A stretch of 64,000 nt of DNA, taken from positions 2,046,001 to 2,110,000 of the forward strand of contig NZ_JAPEOQ010000002.1 of the NCBI RefSeq assembly GCF_026341035.1, read 5' to 3'. The notes under the pieces were generated by a model. It searched no databases and was not told where the DNA came from. It saw nothing but the letters and a program-made list of their open reading frames with translations. Every line of letters starts with the position of its first letter. Within the stretch, counting starts at the first letter, position 1. Positions 19,411 through 28,480 of the stretch are shown here, one piece after another. The DNA comes from Streptomyces sp. NBC_01016 (lineage in GTDB: Bacteria; Actinomycetota; Actinomycetes; Streptomycetales; Streptomycetaceae). Both the position numbers and the translations under genes were made by a program.

Positions 19411-19880
19411 GCCCGGGAACCGAACTTGCCTTGCTGAAGCCCCCTCGGTGGCGTCGCATGCCGCTGCCATCGCCCGCCCGGCACATGCAAGACGTGCCCG
19501 TTTCATCTTGGAGGCCAGCGGGGAGCACGCGACGCATGCTTCAGCGACTCGGTAGACGTCTCGGGCGGGGCCCGGTTGGGGAATGGCCTTGAGTCTCCAG
19601 CGACTGGATACAGCAGAGTGGGTGATACGGACGTTACGCGTGCTGCGGGTGCTGAGCTCGTCCCCGGGCTATCTGCCTTGGTGCCATCGTGTCGAAGACC
19701 TCGGCCACGCCTTCGTCGGCCAGGCCTCCCGAACCACTGCAGAAACTCATCGGGATCACATGGGGTCGAGGTGGCCTCGTGCTTGCCGTGCTGTTCGGTG
19801 ACTGCGGCCGCCGGTCACAGATTTGAGCTGCCCAGGTGCTCGGCCAAGTCGCGGAGCGTCCACTCGCCGCCAGGTTCTCT
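19411..19880. other. intergenic region, no supported gene
   Basis: About 470 bp between the GrpB gene and the convergent ArsR gene. Short frames exist on both strands but none shows a domain, good start or codon pattern. One frame from 19583 begins with a superficially lanthipeptide-leader-like stretch, which I rejected. Confidence 0.45.
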
Positions 19881-20219
19881 TCACGGCCGGGGATGAAGGG
19901 GCGAGTCGCTGGCGTCCGCAGCAATGACGGCTTCGATGAGGCCGGGAAATCTGCGGTCCAGGTCTTCCCTGCGCAGGCGCATGTACAGGCCGTTTCCTGC
20001 ACTGCGCTGGTACACCAGGCCCGCTTCGCGCAGCACCCGCCAGTGCCGGGTGCGGCTGGACTTGCCCACGGGCAGGTCGAAGGATGCGCACAGCCGCTCC
20101 TGCTCCGGCTGCTTCGCAAGTTCAGCGATGACCCGGCGCCGGTTGTCGTCGGCGAGCGCCAGCAGAATCGGCCCCACCTCCAGGCCCTCGGTGCGCGGGT
20201 GCGCCAACTCGTCTGCCAT
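19881..20219 (-). CDS. ArsR-family transcriptional regulator
   Basis: 112-residue winged-helix repressor with an ArsR-type core: ILLALADDNRRRVIAELAKQ, the recognition helix segment LPVGKSSRTRHWRVLREAGL and the wing VYQRSAGNGLYMRLRREDL. No CxC metal motif is present, so it is more likely a non-metal ArsR. The ATG at 20219 has GGTGGAG upstream. Two perfect palindromes lie 16-67 bp upstream of the start, which strongly suggests autorepression. No co-transcribed target follows on the left. Confidence 0.85.
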   Translation of the reverse strand: MADELAHPRTEGLEVGPILLALADDNRRRVIAELAKQPEQERLCASFDLPVGKSSRTRHWRVLREAGLVYQRSAGNGLYMRLRREDLDRRFPGLIEAVIAADASDSPLHPRP

Positions 20220-20235
20220 AGCTCCACCCCTCGAC

Positions 20236-20286
20236 AAGGTACGCCTCTGTGCGTACCTTCACGGAGGTACGCCACTCTGCGTACCT
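20236..20286. promoter_or_regulatory. tandem palindromic operators of the ArsR gene
   Basis: Two palindromes 28 bp apart centre to centre. The first (20236-20259) has arms AAGGTACGC and GCGTACCTT around a 6-nt spacer. The second (20265-20286) has arms AGGTACGC and GCGTACCT around a 6-nt spacer. They overlap the region where the ArsR promoter should be. Near-identical arms and spacing mark them as paired binding sites. Confidence 0.75.
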
Positions 20287-20610
20287 TACCCCTGGGGGAG
20301 TTGTGCCCGCATCAACGTCACCACCCCGCCGGTCTCTGTCACGCCTGCGCGAATGCATTCGCAGACTCCTGCTCGTCGAGCACTCGCCCTTCATGACCCT
20401 CTGACCTGAGTGACGCCTGACATCGTGGCCGAGCACACGCGAACGGCCACTGCCGGGCTGAGGACACACGTACCGTGGGCCTGACGTTTCCTCTCCAGAA
20501 CCGTGTCCGGCCTTGAGCCTGTCGCCACGGTGCGTACCCGCCGTGAGAGCCGCAAGAGGGTGTTCCTCGCCGTTCCCCCTGAGGCGCTGCTCCCCACGGG
20601 GCGGCAGGGC

Positions 20611-20740
20611 GACGATGCACGGCTCACAGAGCGGGAGCGAAAGGTGCTCGACCTGACCGCCTGCGCAGCATCTTCGGTAAACTCGGCGCCGTCTCGCGGA
20701 GCGATGCGGTCAACAAGGGCCGCGCCGCGTCACTGCTCTC
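20611..20740 (+). pseudogene. LuxR/NarL-type regulator remnant with deleted HTH
   Basis: A short coding remnant. From 20611 one frame reads ARLTERERKVLDLTA, the classical start of a LuxR DNA-binding domain. At 20661 the frame shifts and continues LRSIFGKLGAVSRSDAVN, the classical end of the same domain. The segment encoding the helix-turn-helix itself is missing. No intact regulator surrounds it, so this is a decayed gene with an internal deletion. Confidence 0.6.
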
Positions 20741-20832
20741 CGGGAGACGACCCGAGCACTTCTTCCAGTCCGCTTCCTTCTGGTTCGCTTCCGGCCGGCC
20801 CGGCTGTCTCTCTTGGTCGGGCCGGCCGTCAG

Positions 20833-22284
20833 TCAGGCGGACTTTTGAGCGGGGCGGCCGATGTAGGCGGCCACCACACCGGCTCCGGCAAGCAGTACGA
20901 CGCCGGCCACCACGAGTGCGATCCGGGTACCGGAACTGACCGACGTCCCGCCACCGATCACCGCGCCGAGCACGGCGACACCCAGCACGGCGCCGGTCTG
21001 ACGCGCCGAGTTCAGCGCGCCGGAGGCGATACCGGACTGCTCCTTGGCGACCGAGCCCACGATCGCGGTCATCAGTGGCGGGATCGCGAAGGAGACGCCG
21101 AAGCCCAGAACCAGCAGGCCGATGCACATCGTGATGAGCCCGAGAGTGGAGTCCGCGGTGGAGGCGGACTGGATCAGTACGCCGACACCCATGAGCAGGA
21201 AGCCGGCGATGGCGGGCTTGCGGGCGCCGATCCGGCCCACGAGCCGGCCCGTGAAGATCGGGTTGAACGCGGTCGGCAGGGTGAGCGGCAGGAAGGCGAG
21301 GCCGGTGGTGAAGGCCGAGTAGCCGTGCGCCTCTTGGAAGAAGAGGGAGAGGACGAAGAGCACGCCCGAGAGCCCGAAGTTCACCAGGAGTCCGGCAAAG
21401 AGCCCCGCGGACAGGGTCCGGTTGCGGAACATGGCCAGCGGCAGCATCGGGGCGCTGGTCTCGGTCTCCTTGCGCCGCTCGGCGAGCAGGAAGAGCGCAC
21501 CGGCGACCACGAACACCGCGAATCCGCCGAGCACCTGGGGCGAGCCCCAGCCCTCGGGTTCGCTCTCGATGAGGCCGTACGTCAGACCGGCGAGCGCCAG
21601 GACGGCGCTGACCTGGCCGGGCAGGTCGATGCCCTTGGACGCCTTGGGGACGCTGACCGGGGCGTACTTCATCGTGAGGACGATGCTGATGAGCGCGACC
21701 GGGACGTTGAGCAGGAAGATGGCCTGCCAGCCGAGCGTGTCGGTGAAGACTCCGCCGACCAGCGGCCCGGCCGCCAGCGCGGTGCCGCTGATCGCGGCCC
21801 AGGCGCCCATGGCCCGAGCGCGGGCCGCCGGGTCGGTGTAGGCGTGCGCGATGATCGCGAGCGACGTCGGCAGGAGCAGGGCCCCGGCCACACCGAGCAG
21901 GGCGCGCAGGGCGATCAGGGCTTCCATGGAGCCGACCGCGGCCGATGCTCCGGAGAGGATCGCGAACAGCCACAGGCCGGTGAGGAAAACCTTGCGGCCG
22001 CCGTAGCGGTCGGACAGCGCGCCGGCGGTGAGCAGCAGGGCTGCGAAGGTGAGCGTGTATCCGTTGGAGACCCACTGCAGTCCGCTGAGCGAACCGGACA
22101 GGTCTTCACCGATGGCCGGCAGTGCCACCGTGACCACGGTGGTGTCCAGCATGACCATGAAGTAGCCGAGCGAGAGTCCAAGAAGCAGGAGCCCCTTCGA
22201 CTTCGATGCGGCGGAGGCTGTGCCGGGCGGGGCCCCGGGAGACGGCCGGGAGGTGTCGATCGGGCGGGTTGACTGGCTTGACAT
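20833..22284 (-). CDS. MFS drug exporter, DHA2 (EmrB/QacA) family
   Basis: 483-residue proton-coupled exporter with about 14 membrane segments, the DHA2 layout. Motifs include LDTTVVTVALPAIGEDL in TM1, the loop motif GALSDRYGGRKV, and the antiporter motif GTALAAGPLVGG in TM5. It should extrude cationic or aromatic drugs. The gene is divergent from the LysR regulator at 22490, which likely controls it. The ATG at 22284 lies in a 205-bp shared promoter region. Confidence 0.92.
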   Translation of the reverse strand: MSSQSTRPIDTSRPSPGAPPGTASAASKSKGLLLLGLSLGYFMVMLDTTVVTVALPAIGEDLSGSLSGLQWVSNGYTLTFAALLLTAGALSDRYGGRKVFLTGLWLFAILSGASAAVGSMEALIALRALLGVAGALLLPTSLAIIAHAYTDPAARARAMGAWAAISGTALAAGPLVGGVFTDTLGWQAIFLLNVPVALISIVLTMKYAPVSVPKASKGIDLPGQVSAVLALAGLTYGLIESEPEGWGSPQVLGGFAVFVVAGALFLLAERRKETETSAPMLPLAMFRNRTLSAGLFAGLLVNFGLSGVLFVLSLFFQEAHGYSAFTTGLAFLPLTLPTAFNPIFTGRLVGRIGARKPAIAGFLLMGVGVLIQSASTADSTLGLITMCIGLLVLGFGVSFAIPPLMTAIVGSVAKEQSGIASGALNSARQTGAVLGVAVLGAVIGGGTSVSSGTRIALVVAGVVLLAGAGVVAAYIGRPAQKSA

Positions 22285-22489
22285 GGCTGTCCTCCCAGGA
22301 AGGTACGGGGAGATACCGGGATGAATGCCGCTGCAGGCAGCACGACATATCGCCGGGACCGGTTGTGAGCAGGGGGCGATAGTTGGAATCCTGGCAGTGC
22401 GCGGTCAGTTGCAGAAGCGGGCGCTTCCGATGGCGAGCATCGGCGGAGCCGATCGACCCTCGACGGAGCGGATCGGAAAGGCAGGGCCT

Positions 22490-23401
22490 GTGGAACTGCG
22501 TCACCTGCGGACGTTCCGGACTGTGGCGCGCACGCTCAACTTCACCCGCGCAGCGGCAGAGCTGAACTACGCGCAGTCGAGTGTTACCGAGCAGATCCAG
22601 GCCCTGGAGTCCGAGCTCTCGGTCAAGCTCTTCGACCGCACGAGCCGCAAGCTGACGCTGACCCCGGCCGGCGAACGGCTCGTCGACTACGCGGACCAGA
22701 TGCTGCTCCTCGTGCAGGAGGCGCGCACCGCTGTCGAGGACGAGGGTCAGGAACCCGGTGGCCAGCTGATGGTCGGCGGCCTGGAGACACTCTGCGCGCA
22801 CCGGCTGCCGGCGATCCTCGCCCGCTACCGCCAGAACCACCCGCGCGTTCAAGTGACGCTGCGCGAGGGTGGCCGCGGTGAGCTCTACGAATGGGTCCGG
22901 CGCGGCGAGATCGATGTCGCGCTCACCTTCGGCCAGGCACCCGACGACAAGCCCTTCGTGAGCGAGAGCCTTGCCACGGACCGGCTGATGGTGGTCATGC
23001 CCATTGGCCACCGACTCGCCTCGTACGCCCAGGTCGGTGGCGGTGACCTGCGCGGAGAGTCATTCCTCGCCACTCCACAGGGCTGTGGATTCCGGGAGAT
23101 GCTCGACAGCTTGATCCACACACTCGGCGTGGATGCACCGGTCATCGACACCCAAGTCGCGAGCATGGCCGCGCTCGGCCAGTGCGCAGCTGCGGGCATG
23201 GGCAGCGCCCTGCTGCCCGAGATCGCCGCGGCCGGACCCGCCGCTCGGGGCGAGGTGGCCGCGATCCCGCTGACGGGAAGCGCCTCGCAGACCGCAGTCA
23301 CGATGACCTGGCTTCGCCGAGCTGAACTACGACCCAGCGTCGCGGCGTTCCTCGATACCGCGCGCTCGGCCTTCAGGGAAATGGCCTCCGAGCGAGCCTG
23401 A
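22490..23401 (+). CDS. LysR-family transcriptional regulator
   Basis: 303-residue regulator: N-terminal winged HTH (LNFTRAAAELNYAQSSVTEQ, residues about 17-36), a linker helix and a periplasmic-binding-fold effector domain (about 90-295). The GTG at 22490 is the family-consistent start (VELRHLRTF). It is divergently arranged with the DHA2 exporter, the usual layout for a LysR activator/repressor and its target. The stop codon lies only 5 bp from the left inverted repeat of the defective ISL3-type element. Confidence 0.92.
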   Translation: MELRHLRTFRTVARTLNFTRAAAELNYAQSSVTEQIQALESELSVKLFDRTSRKLTLTPAGERLVDYADQMLLLVQEARTAVEDEGQEPGGQLMVGGLETLCAHRLPAILARYRQNHPRVQVTLREGGRGELYEWVRRGEIDVALTFGQAPDDKPFVSESLATDRLMVVMPIGHRLASYAQVGGGDLRGESFLATPQGCGFREMLDSLIHTLGVDAPVIDTQVASMAALGQCAAAGMGSALLPEIAAAGPAARGEVAAIPLTGSASQTAVTMTWLRRAELRPSVAAFLDTARSAFREMASERA

Positions 23402-23406
23402 CCGGG

Positions 23407-24330
23407 GAGTGTCAAGTTAACGGCCCTGTCCCGCGGCGGGCTTCAAGAGTGGGGCGAAGTCCCTGACACAAGTGGCCAGTTCGGTCATCTCGATGCAGAA
23501 GGCGATGAGTTTGGCCAAGAGGTCGTGTTGCCCGGCCTTGAGGTTGGCGGGCCCGGTGAGCAGCATCCGGGCGAGCCGGCGGGCGGAGATGTGGCTGCGG
23601 TCGGCGTCCGCGCGGCCTTGGTGGATGTACTTGTGCAGGAGATTGAGGCAGCCCGTGAAGCCGAGTGCCTTGATCTCTTCGAAGAGATGCAGGACGGGGA
23701 TGGCGGGGGCCTCGGCCCGGCGTTTGCACAGGTGCTCACGGTAGGGATCGGCCAAGCTGGGCACGGTACTTGGGGACGCGGAGTATCCGCTCGGGCCGAT
23801 CGGCGCGCGTAGCGTCTGACGGTGTTCAGGGCCAGTTGCAGACGGCGGGCACATTCGAGCAGGCCCACGCCCTGGTCGAGCAGGGTGTCGGCCGTGCGGT
23901 CGGGCAGCACGTCGATCCGCTCGTGGGTCTCGGCGTCGATCACGACGGTGGCATAACGGTGCCGCCGGCGCAGCGCGAAGTCGTCGACGCCGATCACACG
24001 GGGTATTCGTCCGGTGGGCAGGGGATGCGCAACAGGGTGCGCAGAGCGAGCGGTGCGGCGCTGGAATCGCTCCAGTACCCCGGGCGCCTGCGGTCGGCGC
24101 GCTGTAGTCCGCGTTCGGGTGCGACGGCTGCTGTGTCCCACCCGCGGCTGCCGCCACACCTTCCGCGAAGGATCCGCTCGCCCTACTCGATCACATCCTC
24201 GATGGTCAGCGGCGATAGTCCCGAAAACATCACATCCACAAGCTCGTTGACATCCAGCACGTGACTGTCCACGACCCTGCCAACTCTGCGTCACCGCCGA
24301 AGGTGAGACAGGGCCGTTCATTGGACACTC
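23407..24330. mobile_element. internally deleted ISL3-type insertion element
   Basis: Bounded by 24-bp imperfect inverted repeats: left 23407-23430 (GAGTGTC...ACGGCCCTGTC) and right 24307-24330 (reverse complement GAGTGTC...ACGGCCCTGTC), identical at 21 of 24 positions. It contains a minus-strand ISL3-like transposase remnant. At 924 bp it is shorter than typical ISL3 elements (roughly 1.3-1.6 kb). I see no clear target-site duplication. It lies exactly between the LysR gene and the ABC permease gene, and its right repeat reaches into the permease reading frame. Confidence 0.75.
23420..24262 (-). pseudogene. ISL3-family transposase pseudogene
   Basis: Minus-strand reading begins near 24262 (VLDVNELVDVMFSG) and meets a stop within about 25 codons. 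A second frame carries the start of the DDE domain (VIGVDDFALRRRHRYATVV and DVLPDRTADTL, the first catalytic Asp). It then jumps to an HTH-like segment (LLECARRLQLALNTVRRYAR), so the central catalytic region is deleted. A third frame gives the C-terminal part (FEEIKALGFTGCLNLLHKYI). Stops, frameshifts and the deletion make it non-functional. Confidence 0.75.
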
Positions 24331-25313
24331 ACCTTCAGCAGCCGCTTTCGCGTCCACCAGACGCCCAGCACACCGAGTCCGACGGCGAGGCCGAGGAAGA
24401 CGCCGATCTCTGCCCACTGCAGGGGCCAGAAGTTGTCGGCGGCCTGGTAGGTGACGCGTTGGTGGTAGCCGGCCTTGGCCAGGGCGTCGATGCATGACTT
24501 GATCGATTCGCAGTGGGTGTATGCGGGTGGCATGGCGTGGGCCGGGTGGCCGGTGGCGTCGAGGGTCTGCTCGGCGGTGACCCAGACGTCGGGCTTGCCG
24601 GTGTCGATGTGGGAGACGGAGTCGAGGAGGTAGTTCGCCATGCGGTCGTGGGTGAAGGGGACGGTGATGGTGGTGGCGGGGGCCAGGTGCTCGCGGATCC
24701 ACATCGGCATGGACAACAGGGCCGCGGTGTATGTCGCCAGCGTGGCGGCCATGGCGGGGAGTGTGCGGCGGATGACGATGCCGAAGAGGACGCCGAGGGC
24801 GAAGGCGAAGGCGGCGTAGCCGAGCGGGACGATGCCGCGGGCGCTGAAGATCGCCGGGTCGATGCGGGGGACGAAGTTGTCCGTGTTGTCGGATCCGCCC
24901 GCGGCGACCGCCTGGTCGACGGGGCTGCTCCACCAGGTGACCGCGAGGCTGATCAGCGCGGTGGCGGCGACCGCGGTCAGACCGGTGAGGGTGAGTTTGG
25001 TGACCAGCCAGCGGGTGCGGGTGACGCCCTGGTTCCAGGCGAGGCGGTGGGTGCCCGTCTCCAGTTCGCGGGAGACGAGCGGGGCGCCCCAGAACATGCC
25101 GATGAGGGCGGGCACGAGGAGGACGGTCACGCCGCCGACGAAGTAGAGGGTGGTGTCGGTGGGGGAGAGCTGCTGGACGAGGCCGCGGCCGGCGGTGGTG
25201 TGCAGGCCGGCCAGGTGGGGGCCGGTCGCGGCGAGGAGGGCGGCGAGGGCGGCCAGCGCGGCGATGACCGCCGTTGCCTGCGTGCGCAGTTGGCGCCAGG
25301 TCAGCCAGATCAT
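24318..25313 (-). CDS. ABC transporter permease (ABC-2-like)
   Basis: 331-residue membrane protein with six or so membrane segments (AVIAALAALAALLAATG, YFVGGVTVLLVPALIGMFWG, TAVAATALISLAVTW, ATLATYTAALLSM, IGVFLGLAVGLGVLG) and a large soluble loop between about 205 and 290. Its start overlaps the stop of the ATPase gene by 4 nt (ATGA), so the pair forms one exporter. The last residues KVSVQ and the stop codon lie inside the right inverted repeat of the ISL3-type element, so the original C-terminus was probably replaced by the insertion. The substrate is unknown. Confidence 0.85.
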   Translation of the reverse strand: MIWLTWRQLRTQATAVIAALAALAALLAATGPHLAGLHTTAGRGLVQQLSPTDTTLYFVGGVTVLLVPALIGMFWGAPLVSRELETGTHRLAWNQGVTRTRWLVTKLTLTGLTAVAATALISLAVTWWSSPVDQAVAAGGSDNTDNFVPRIDPAIFSARGIVPLGYAAFAFALGVLFGIVIRRTLPAMAATLATYTAALLSMPMWIREHLAPATTITVPFTHDRMANYLLDSVSHIDTGKPDVWVTAEQTLDATGHPAHAMPPAYTHCESIKSCIDALAKAGYHQRVTYQAADNFWPLQWAEIGVFLGLAVGLGVLGVWWTRKRLLKVSVQ

Positions 25314-26248
25314 CGGTGGGTCTCCAGGTCGGCGGCGGGGCGGGAGCCCGGTTCGGTGGTGGGGGGCGTCCGACTGCCGATGTAGGCCAGGACGATGTCT
25401 TCGAGGGGGAGCGGGCCGGCTGTCCAGGAGTCATCGCCGGCGGGCGGCGTCGTGGCGCGTACGACGAGGGTGGTCCGTGCGTCGGTGCGGGATGTCGAGA
25501 CGACGTGGTGTCCGGCCGGTAGGTCGGCCGCGGTGTCGGCCGGGCCGGTGAGCCGGTGGTGACCGGCCAGCAAGTCGTCGATGTCGGCGCTGACTTGGAC
25601 CCGTGAGTCCACGAGCACGATCACGTGGTCGCAGACCCGCTCCACGTCGGAGACGAGGTGGGAGGAGAGTAGGACGGTCATCTCCTGTCCGGCGATCGCG
25701 TCCGTGAGGTCGTCGAGGAACTCGCGGCGGGCCAGCGGGTCCAGGGCGGCGACGGGCTCGTCGAGGACGAGGAGTTCGGGGCGTTTGGCGAGGCCGAGAG
25801 TGAGGGCGAGCTGGGCGCGCTGCCCGCCGGACAGGCGTCCGGCCCGCCGGCCGGGGTCGAGGCCGATGCGGCGGATCCGGTCGCGGGCCAGGGTGGCGTC
25901 CCAGCTGGGGTTGAGGCGGGCGCCGACCTCGAGGTGGTCGGCGACGGTCAGGCCCGCGTACGTGGGGGTGTCCTGGGCGACGAAACCGACCTTGGCGAGT
26001 TGCGCCGGGCCGGTGGCCGGGCGGCCGCCGCAGACCTCGATGGTGCCTGTGGTCGGGGCGAGCATGCCGGAGGCGAGGTTCAACAGGGTTGATTTTCCAG
26101 CCCCGTTGGGGCCTACCAGGCCGACGATGCGGCCCGCGGGGACATCCAGGCTGCAGTCCGACAGTGCCCATTGCTGTCGGTATTTCTTGCCCAGGCCCCG
26201 GGCTCTCAGCGCGACAGGTGCGGCAGGCGGGTCGGTCGTGGGGGTCAT
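25310..26248 (-). CDS. ABC transporter ATP-binding protein
   Basis: 312-residue ATPase with Walker A GPNGAGKST, signature LSGGQRAQLAL, Walker B LLVLDEPVAALDP and H-loop LLSSHLVSDVE. The C-terminal ~90 residues form the accessory domain of drug/antibiotic-type exporters. ATG 26248 has AGGAGG upstream. Coupled to the downstream permease and divergent from the histidine kinase at 26471, an arrangement typical of two-component-controlled exporters responding to envelope stress or antibiotics. Confidence 0.92.
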   Translation of the reverse strand: MTPTTDPPAAPVALRARGLGKKYRQQWALSDCSLDVPAGRIVGLVGPNGAGKSTLLNLASGMLAPTTGTIEVCGGRPATGPAQLAKVGFVAQDTPTYAGLTVADHLEVGARLNPSWDATLARDRIRRIGLDPGRRAGRLSGGQRAQLALTLGLAKRPELLVLDEPVAALDPLARREFLDDLTDAIAGQEMTVLLSSHLVSDVERVCDHVIVLVDSRVQVSADIDDLLAGHHRLTGPADTAADLPAGHHVVSTSRTDARTTLVVRATTPPAGDDSWTAGPLPLEDIVLAYIGSRTPPTTEPGSRPAADLETHR

Positions 26249-26470
26249 GCGGCAGCCTCCTCGGCGGGCCGATCCGTGTGACCGGCACCGCTGGACGCTA
26301 TGAGCGGACGGCGGATGAGCGCGTCCGGCGCTCGGACCCTTTCCGCTCCTGCGCGCGGAGGACCCCGGCCGGCGTCCTCCGTCAGATGTAGACGAGCGAA
26401 GTACGCGAGCGCGCGACCACGGTCTGAAGGGAGGACGCCGCCGGCCTGTGCTGCCTGTGACAATCGGTGG

Positions 26471-27760
26471 GTGACGAACGCATCGGCGGCGGACCGCCTG
26501 CGGGACGGGTTCGCGGCGCTGCGGCGGCCGACGGGTCCCTTGCCCCGGCCCACCAGACGTGACCTGATCCTCGACGGGGCCTTCGCCCTGTTCGCCGTGA
26601 TCGCCGCGGTCAACTCCGGCCTGAGCGTCGGCATGGACCGCACGTACAAGATCGTCGATGGCACGGTGCGCCTGGTCGAGGGGTCCGGGAACTACGTCGG
26701 CGCGCTGGCGCCGATGCTTCTGTGCTCCCTGCCGCTGGCCCTGCGCCGCCGTTACCCGCTGGCCGTGCTCTGGGTGGTGATCGCCGCGGTGCTGATGGCG
26801 CCGGGCAGCGAAGCGCGGATGATCCTCTACGCCACGCTGGTCGCGACGTACTCCGCCGTCATGCACAGCCCGTACCGGATCCTGACCCTGGCGAGCGTCG
26901 CCGTGGCGCTGCTCGTCCTGAACGGCGCCAGGACGCCGGACGTGCCCACCATCCAGAATGAGTACGTGCCGCTGCTCATCCTGCTGCCGCTCACCATCGT
27001 CGCGGACGGCATGCGGCAGTGGCGGCTGCGTGCCGACGCGCGCCAGGAACGCATGGCGGCGCTGGAGCGCGAGCGGGCCGAGGAGTTGCGCCGCGCCGCC
27101 GAGCGCGAGCGGGCCCGGATCGCCCGCGAACTGCACGACGTGGTCACCCACAACGTCTCCATGATGGTCATCCAGGCCGGCGCCGCGCGGAAGGTCATGG
27201 ACGCCGAGCCCGAGATGGCCCGCGAGGCACTCCTGGCCGTGGAAGCGGGCGGCCGCTCGGCCATGGCCGAGCTGCGGCACACCATGGGACTGCTCACCAT
27301 GAACGCCGCCGACGATCCCTCCGATCCCGCTGTTCCTGCGGGCCGCACGGCGCCCGCCGAGGGGCTTGCCCCGCAACCCGGCCTGGACCAACTCGACGCG
27401 CTCGTCGGGCGGGTGCGCGAGGCGGGCCTGAGCGTCGAGATGACGGCGACCGGCACCCGCCGCCCGGTCTCCTCCGGCATCGGCCTCGCCGTCTACCGCG
27501 TGGTCCAGGAGGCGCTGACCAACACCACGAAGCACGCACGGGGCGCGACGGCGACCGTGACGCTCGCCTACGAGCCCGACGCCCTGCGCATAGACGTCAC
27601 CGACACCGGCGGCACACCGGGTGCGGACGCTGCCGGCGGGGGTCATGGGCTGATGGGACTGCGGGAGAGAATCTCGGTCTACGGCGGAACACTCGACGCC
27701 GGACCGAGACCTGACGGCGGCTTCCGGATCGCCGCCACGATCCCCCTGGAGGCATTGTGA
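26471..27760 (+). CDS. two-component sensor histidine kinase (NarL-type partner)
   Basis: 429-residue kinase. The N-terminal half has several membrane segments (DGAFALFAVIAAVNSG, APMLLCSLPLALR, AVLWVVIAAVLMAPG, LLILLPLTIVADG). A coiled-coil linker follows, then a HisKA_3 dimerisation domain with the phosphoacceptor in ARELHDVVTHNVSMM (His222). The ATPase domain has YRVVQEALTNTTKHA and GGGHGLMGLRERI. GTG 26471 is chosen as the start; the frame is open to 26300. Its stop overlaps the regulator start (GTGA). The divergent ABC exporter is the likely target. Confidence 0.9.
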   Translation: MTNASAADRLRDGFAALRRPTGPLPRPTRRDLILDGAFALFAVIAAVNSGLSVGMDRTYKIVDGTVRLVEGSGNYVGALAPMLLCSLPLALRRRYPLAVLWVVIAAVLMAPGSEARMILYATLVATYSAVMHSPYRILTLASVAVALLVLNGARTPDVPTIQNEYVPLLILLPLTIVADGMRQWRLRADARQERMAALERERAEELRRAAERERARIARELHDVVTHNVSMMVIQAGAARKVMDAEPEMAREALLAVEAGGRSAMAELRHTMGLLTMNAADDPSDPAVPAGRTAPAEGLAPQPGLDQLDALVGRVREAGLSVEMTATGTRRPVSSGIGLAVYRVVQEALTNTTKHARGATATVTLAYEPDALRIDVTDTGGTPGADAAGGGHGLMGLRERISVYGGTLDAGPRPDGGFRIAATIPLEAL

Positions 27761-28467
27761 CGCACCACCCGCTGCGTGTCGTGGTCGCCGACGACCAGGC
27801 GCTCGTCCGCACCGGCTTCCGCATGATCCTCAAGGCCGACGGCATCGACGTGGTCGCCGAGGCGGCTCACGGCGCCGAGGCGGTGGACGCCGTGCTCCGC
27901 ACTCGCCCTGACGTGGTCCTCATGGACATCCGGATGCCCGAACTCGACGGTCTGGAGGCCACCCGCCGCATCCTGCGCGAGTTCCCTGACGCGGCCACGG
28001 CACCCCGTGTGATCATGCTGACCACCTTCGACCTCGACGACCTCGTCTACGAGGCGCTGTCGGCCGGCGCCAGCGGTTTCCTCCTCAAGGACGTCACCCC
28101 GGAACACCTCGTCGCCGCCGTCCGCCTCGTCCGCACCGGCGACGCACTCCTCGCCCCGGCCATCACCCGCCGCCTCGTCGAACGCCATGCCCGCCAGGCA
28201 CCCGAGGCGGAGCCCACCGCGCCGCATCCCGGCCTGTCCGCCCTGACCCCGCGCGAACTCGACGTCCTGCGCCTGCTCGCCCAGGGCCTGAGCAACTCCG
28301 AACTCGCCGCCCGCCTCCACCTGTCCGAGACCACCGTCAAGACGCACGTCTCCCGCATCCTCGCCAAGCTCCAGCTCCGCGACCGTGTGCAGGCGGTGGT
28401 GACGGCCTACGAGACGGGACTGGTCTCGGCCGGACCGAGTCCTACGGGCGAGGCGCGCCAGGGCTGA
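27757..28467 (+). CDS. NarL/FixJ-type response regulator
   Basis: 236-residue regulator with an N-terminal receiver (acidic ADDQ, phosphoacceptor Asp57 in VVLMDIRMPELDG, Lys in FLLKDV) and a C-terminal LuxR HTH (LTPRELDVLRLLAQGLSNSE, LSETTVKTHVSRILAKLQL). It is translationally coupled to the kinase gene (GTGA overlap) and ends 13 bp from the convergent tatA-like gene. Confidence 0.95.
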   Translation: MTHHPLRVVVADDQALVRTGFRMILKADGIDVVAEAAHGAEAVDAVLRTRPDVVLMDIRMPELDGLEATRRILREFPDAATAPRVIMLTTFDLDDLVYEALSAGASGFLLKDVTPEHLVAAVRLVRTGDALLAPAITRRLVERHARQAPEAEPTAPHPGLSALTPRELDVLRLLAQGLSNSELAARLHLSETTVKTHVSRILAKLQLRDRVQAVVTAYETGLVSAGPSPTGEARQG

Positions 28468-28480
28468 CAGGAGGGCGGTG

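Noticed and set aside
19583..19801. Small frame starting MALSLQRLDT that superficially resembles a class III lanthipeptide leader
   Set aside because: No LanKC or other RiPP enzyme is nearby, the core lacks a Ser-x-x-Ser-x-Cys pattern, and the region has no coding bias.
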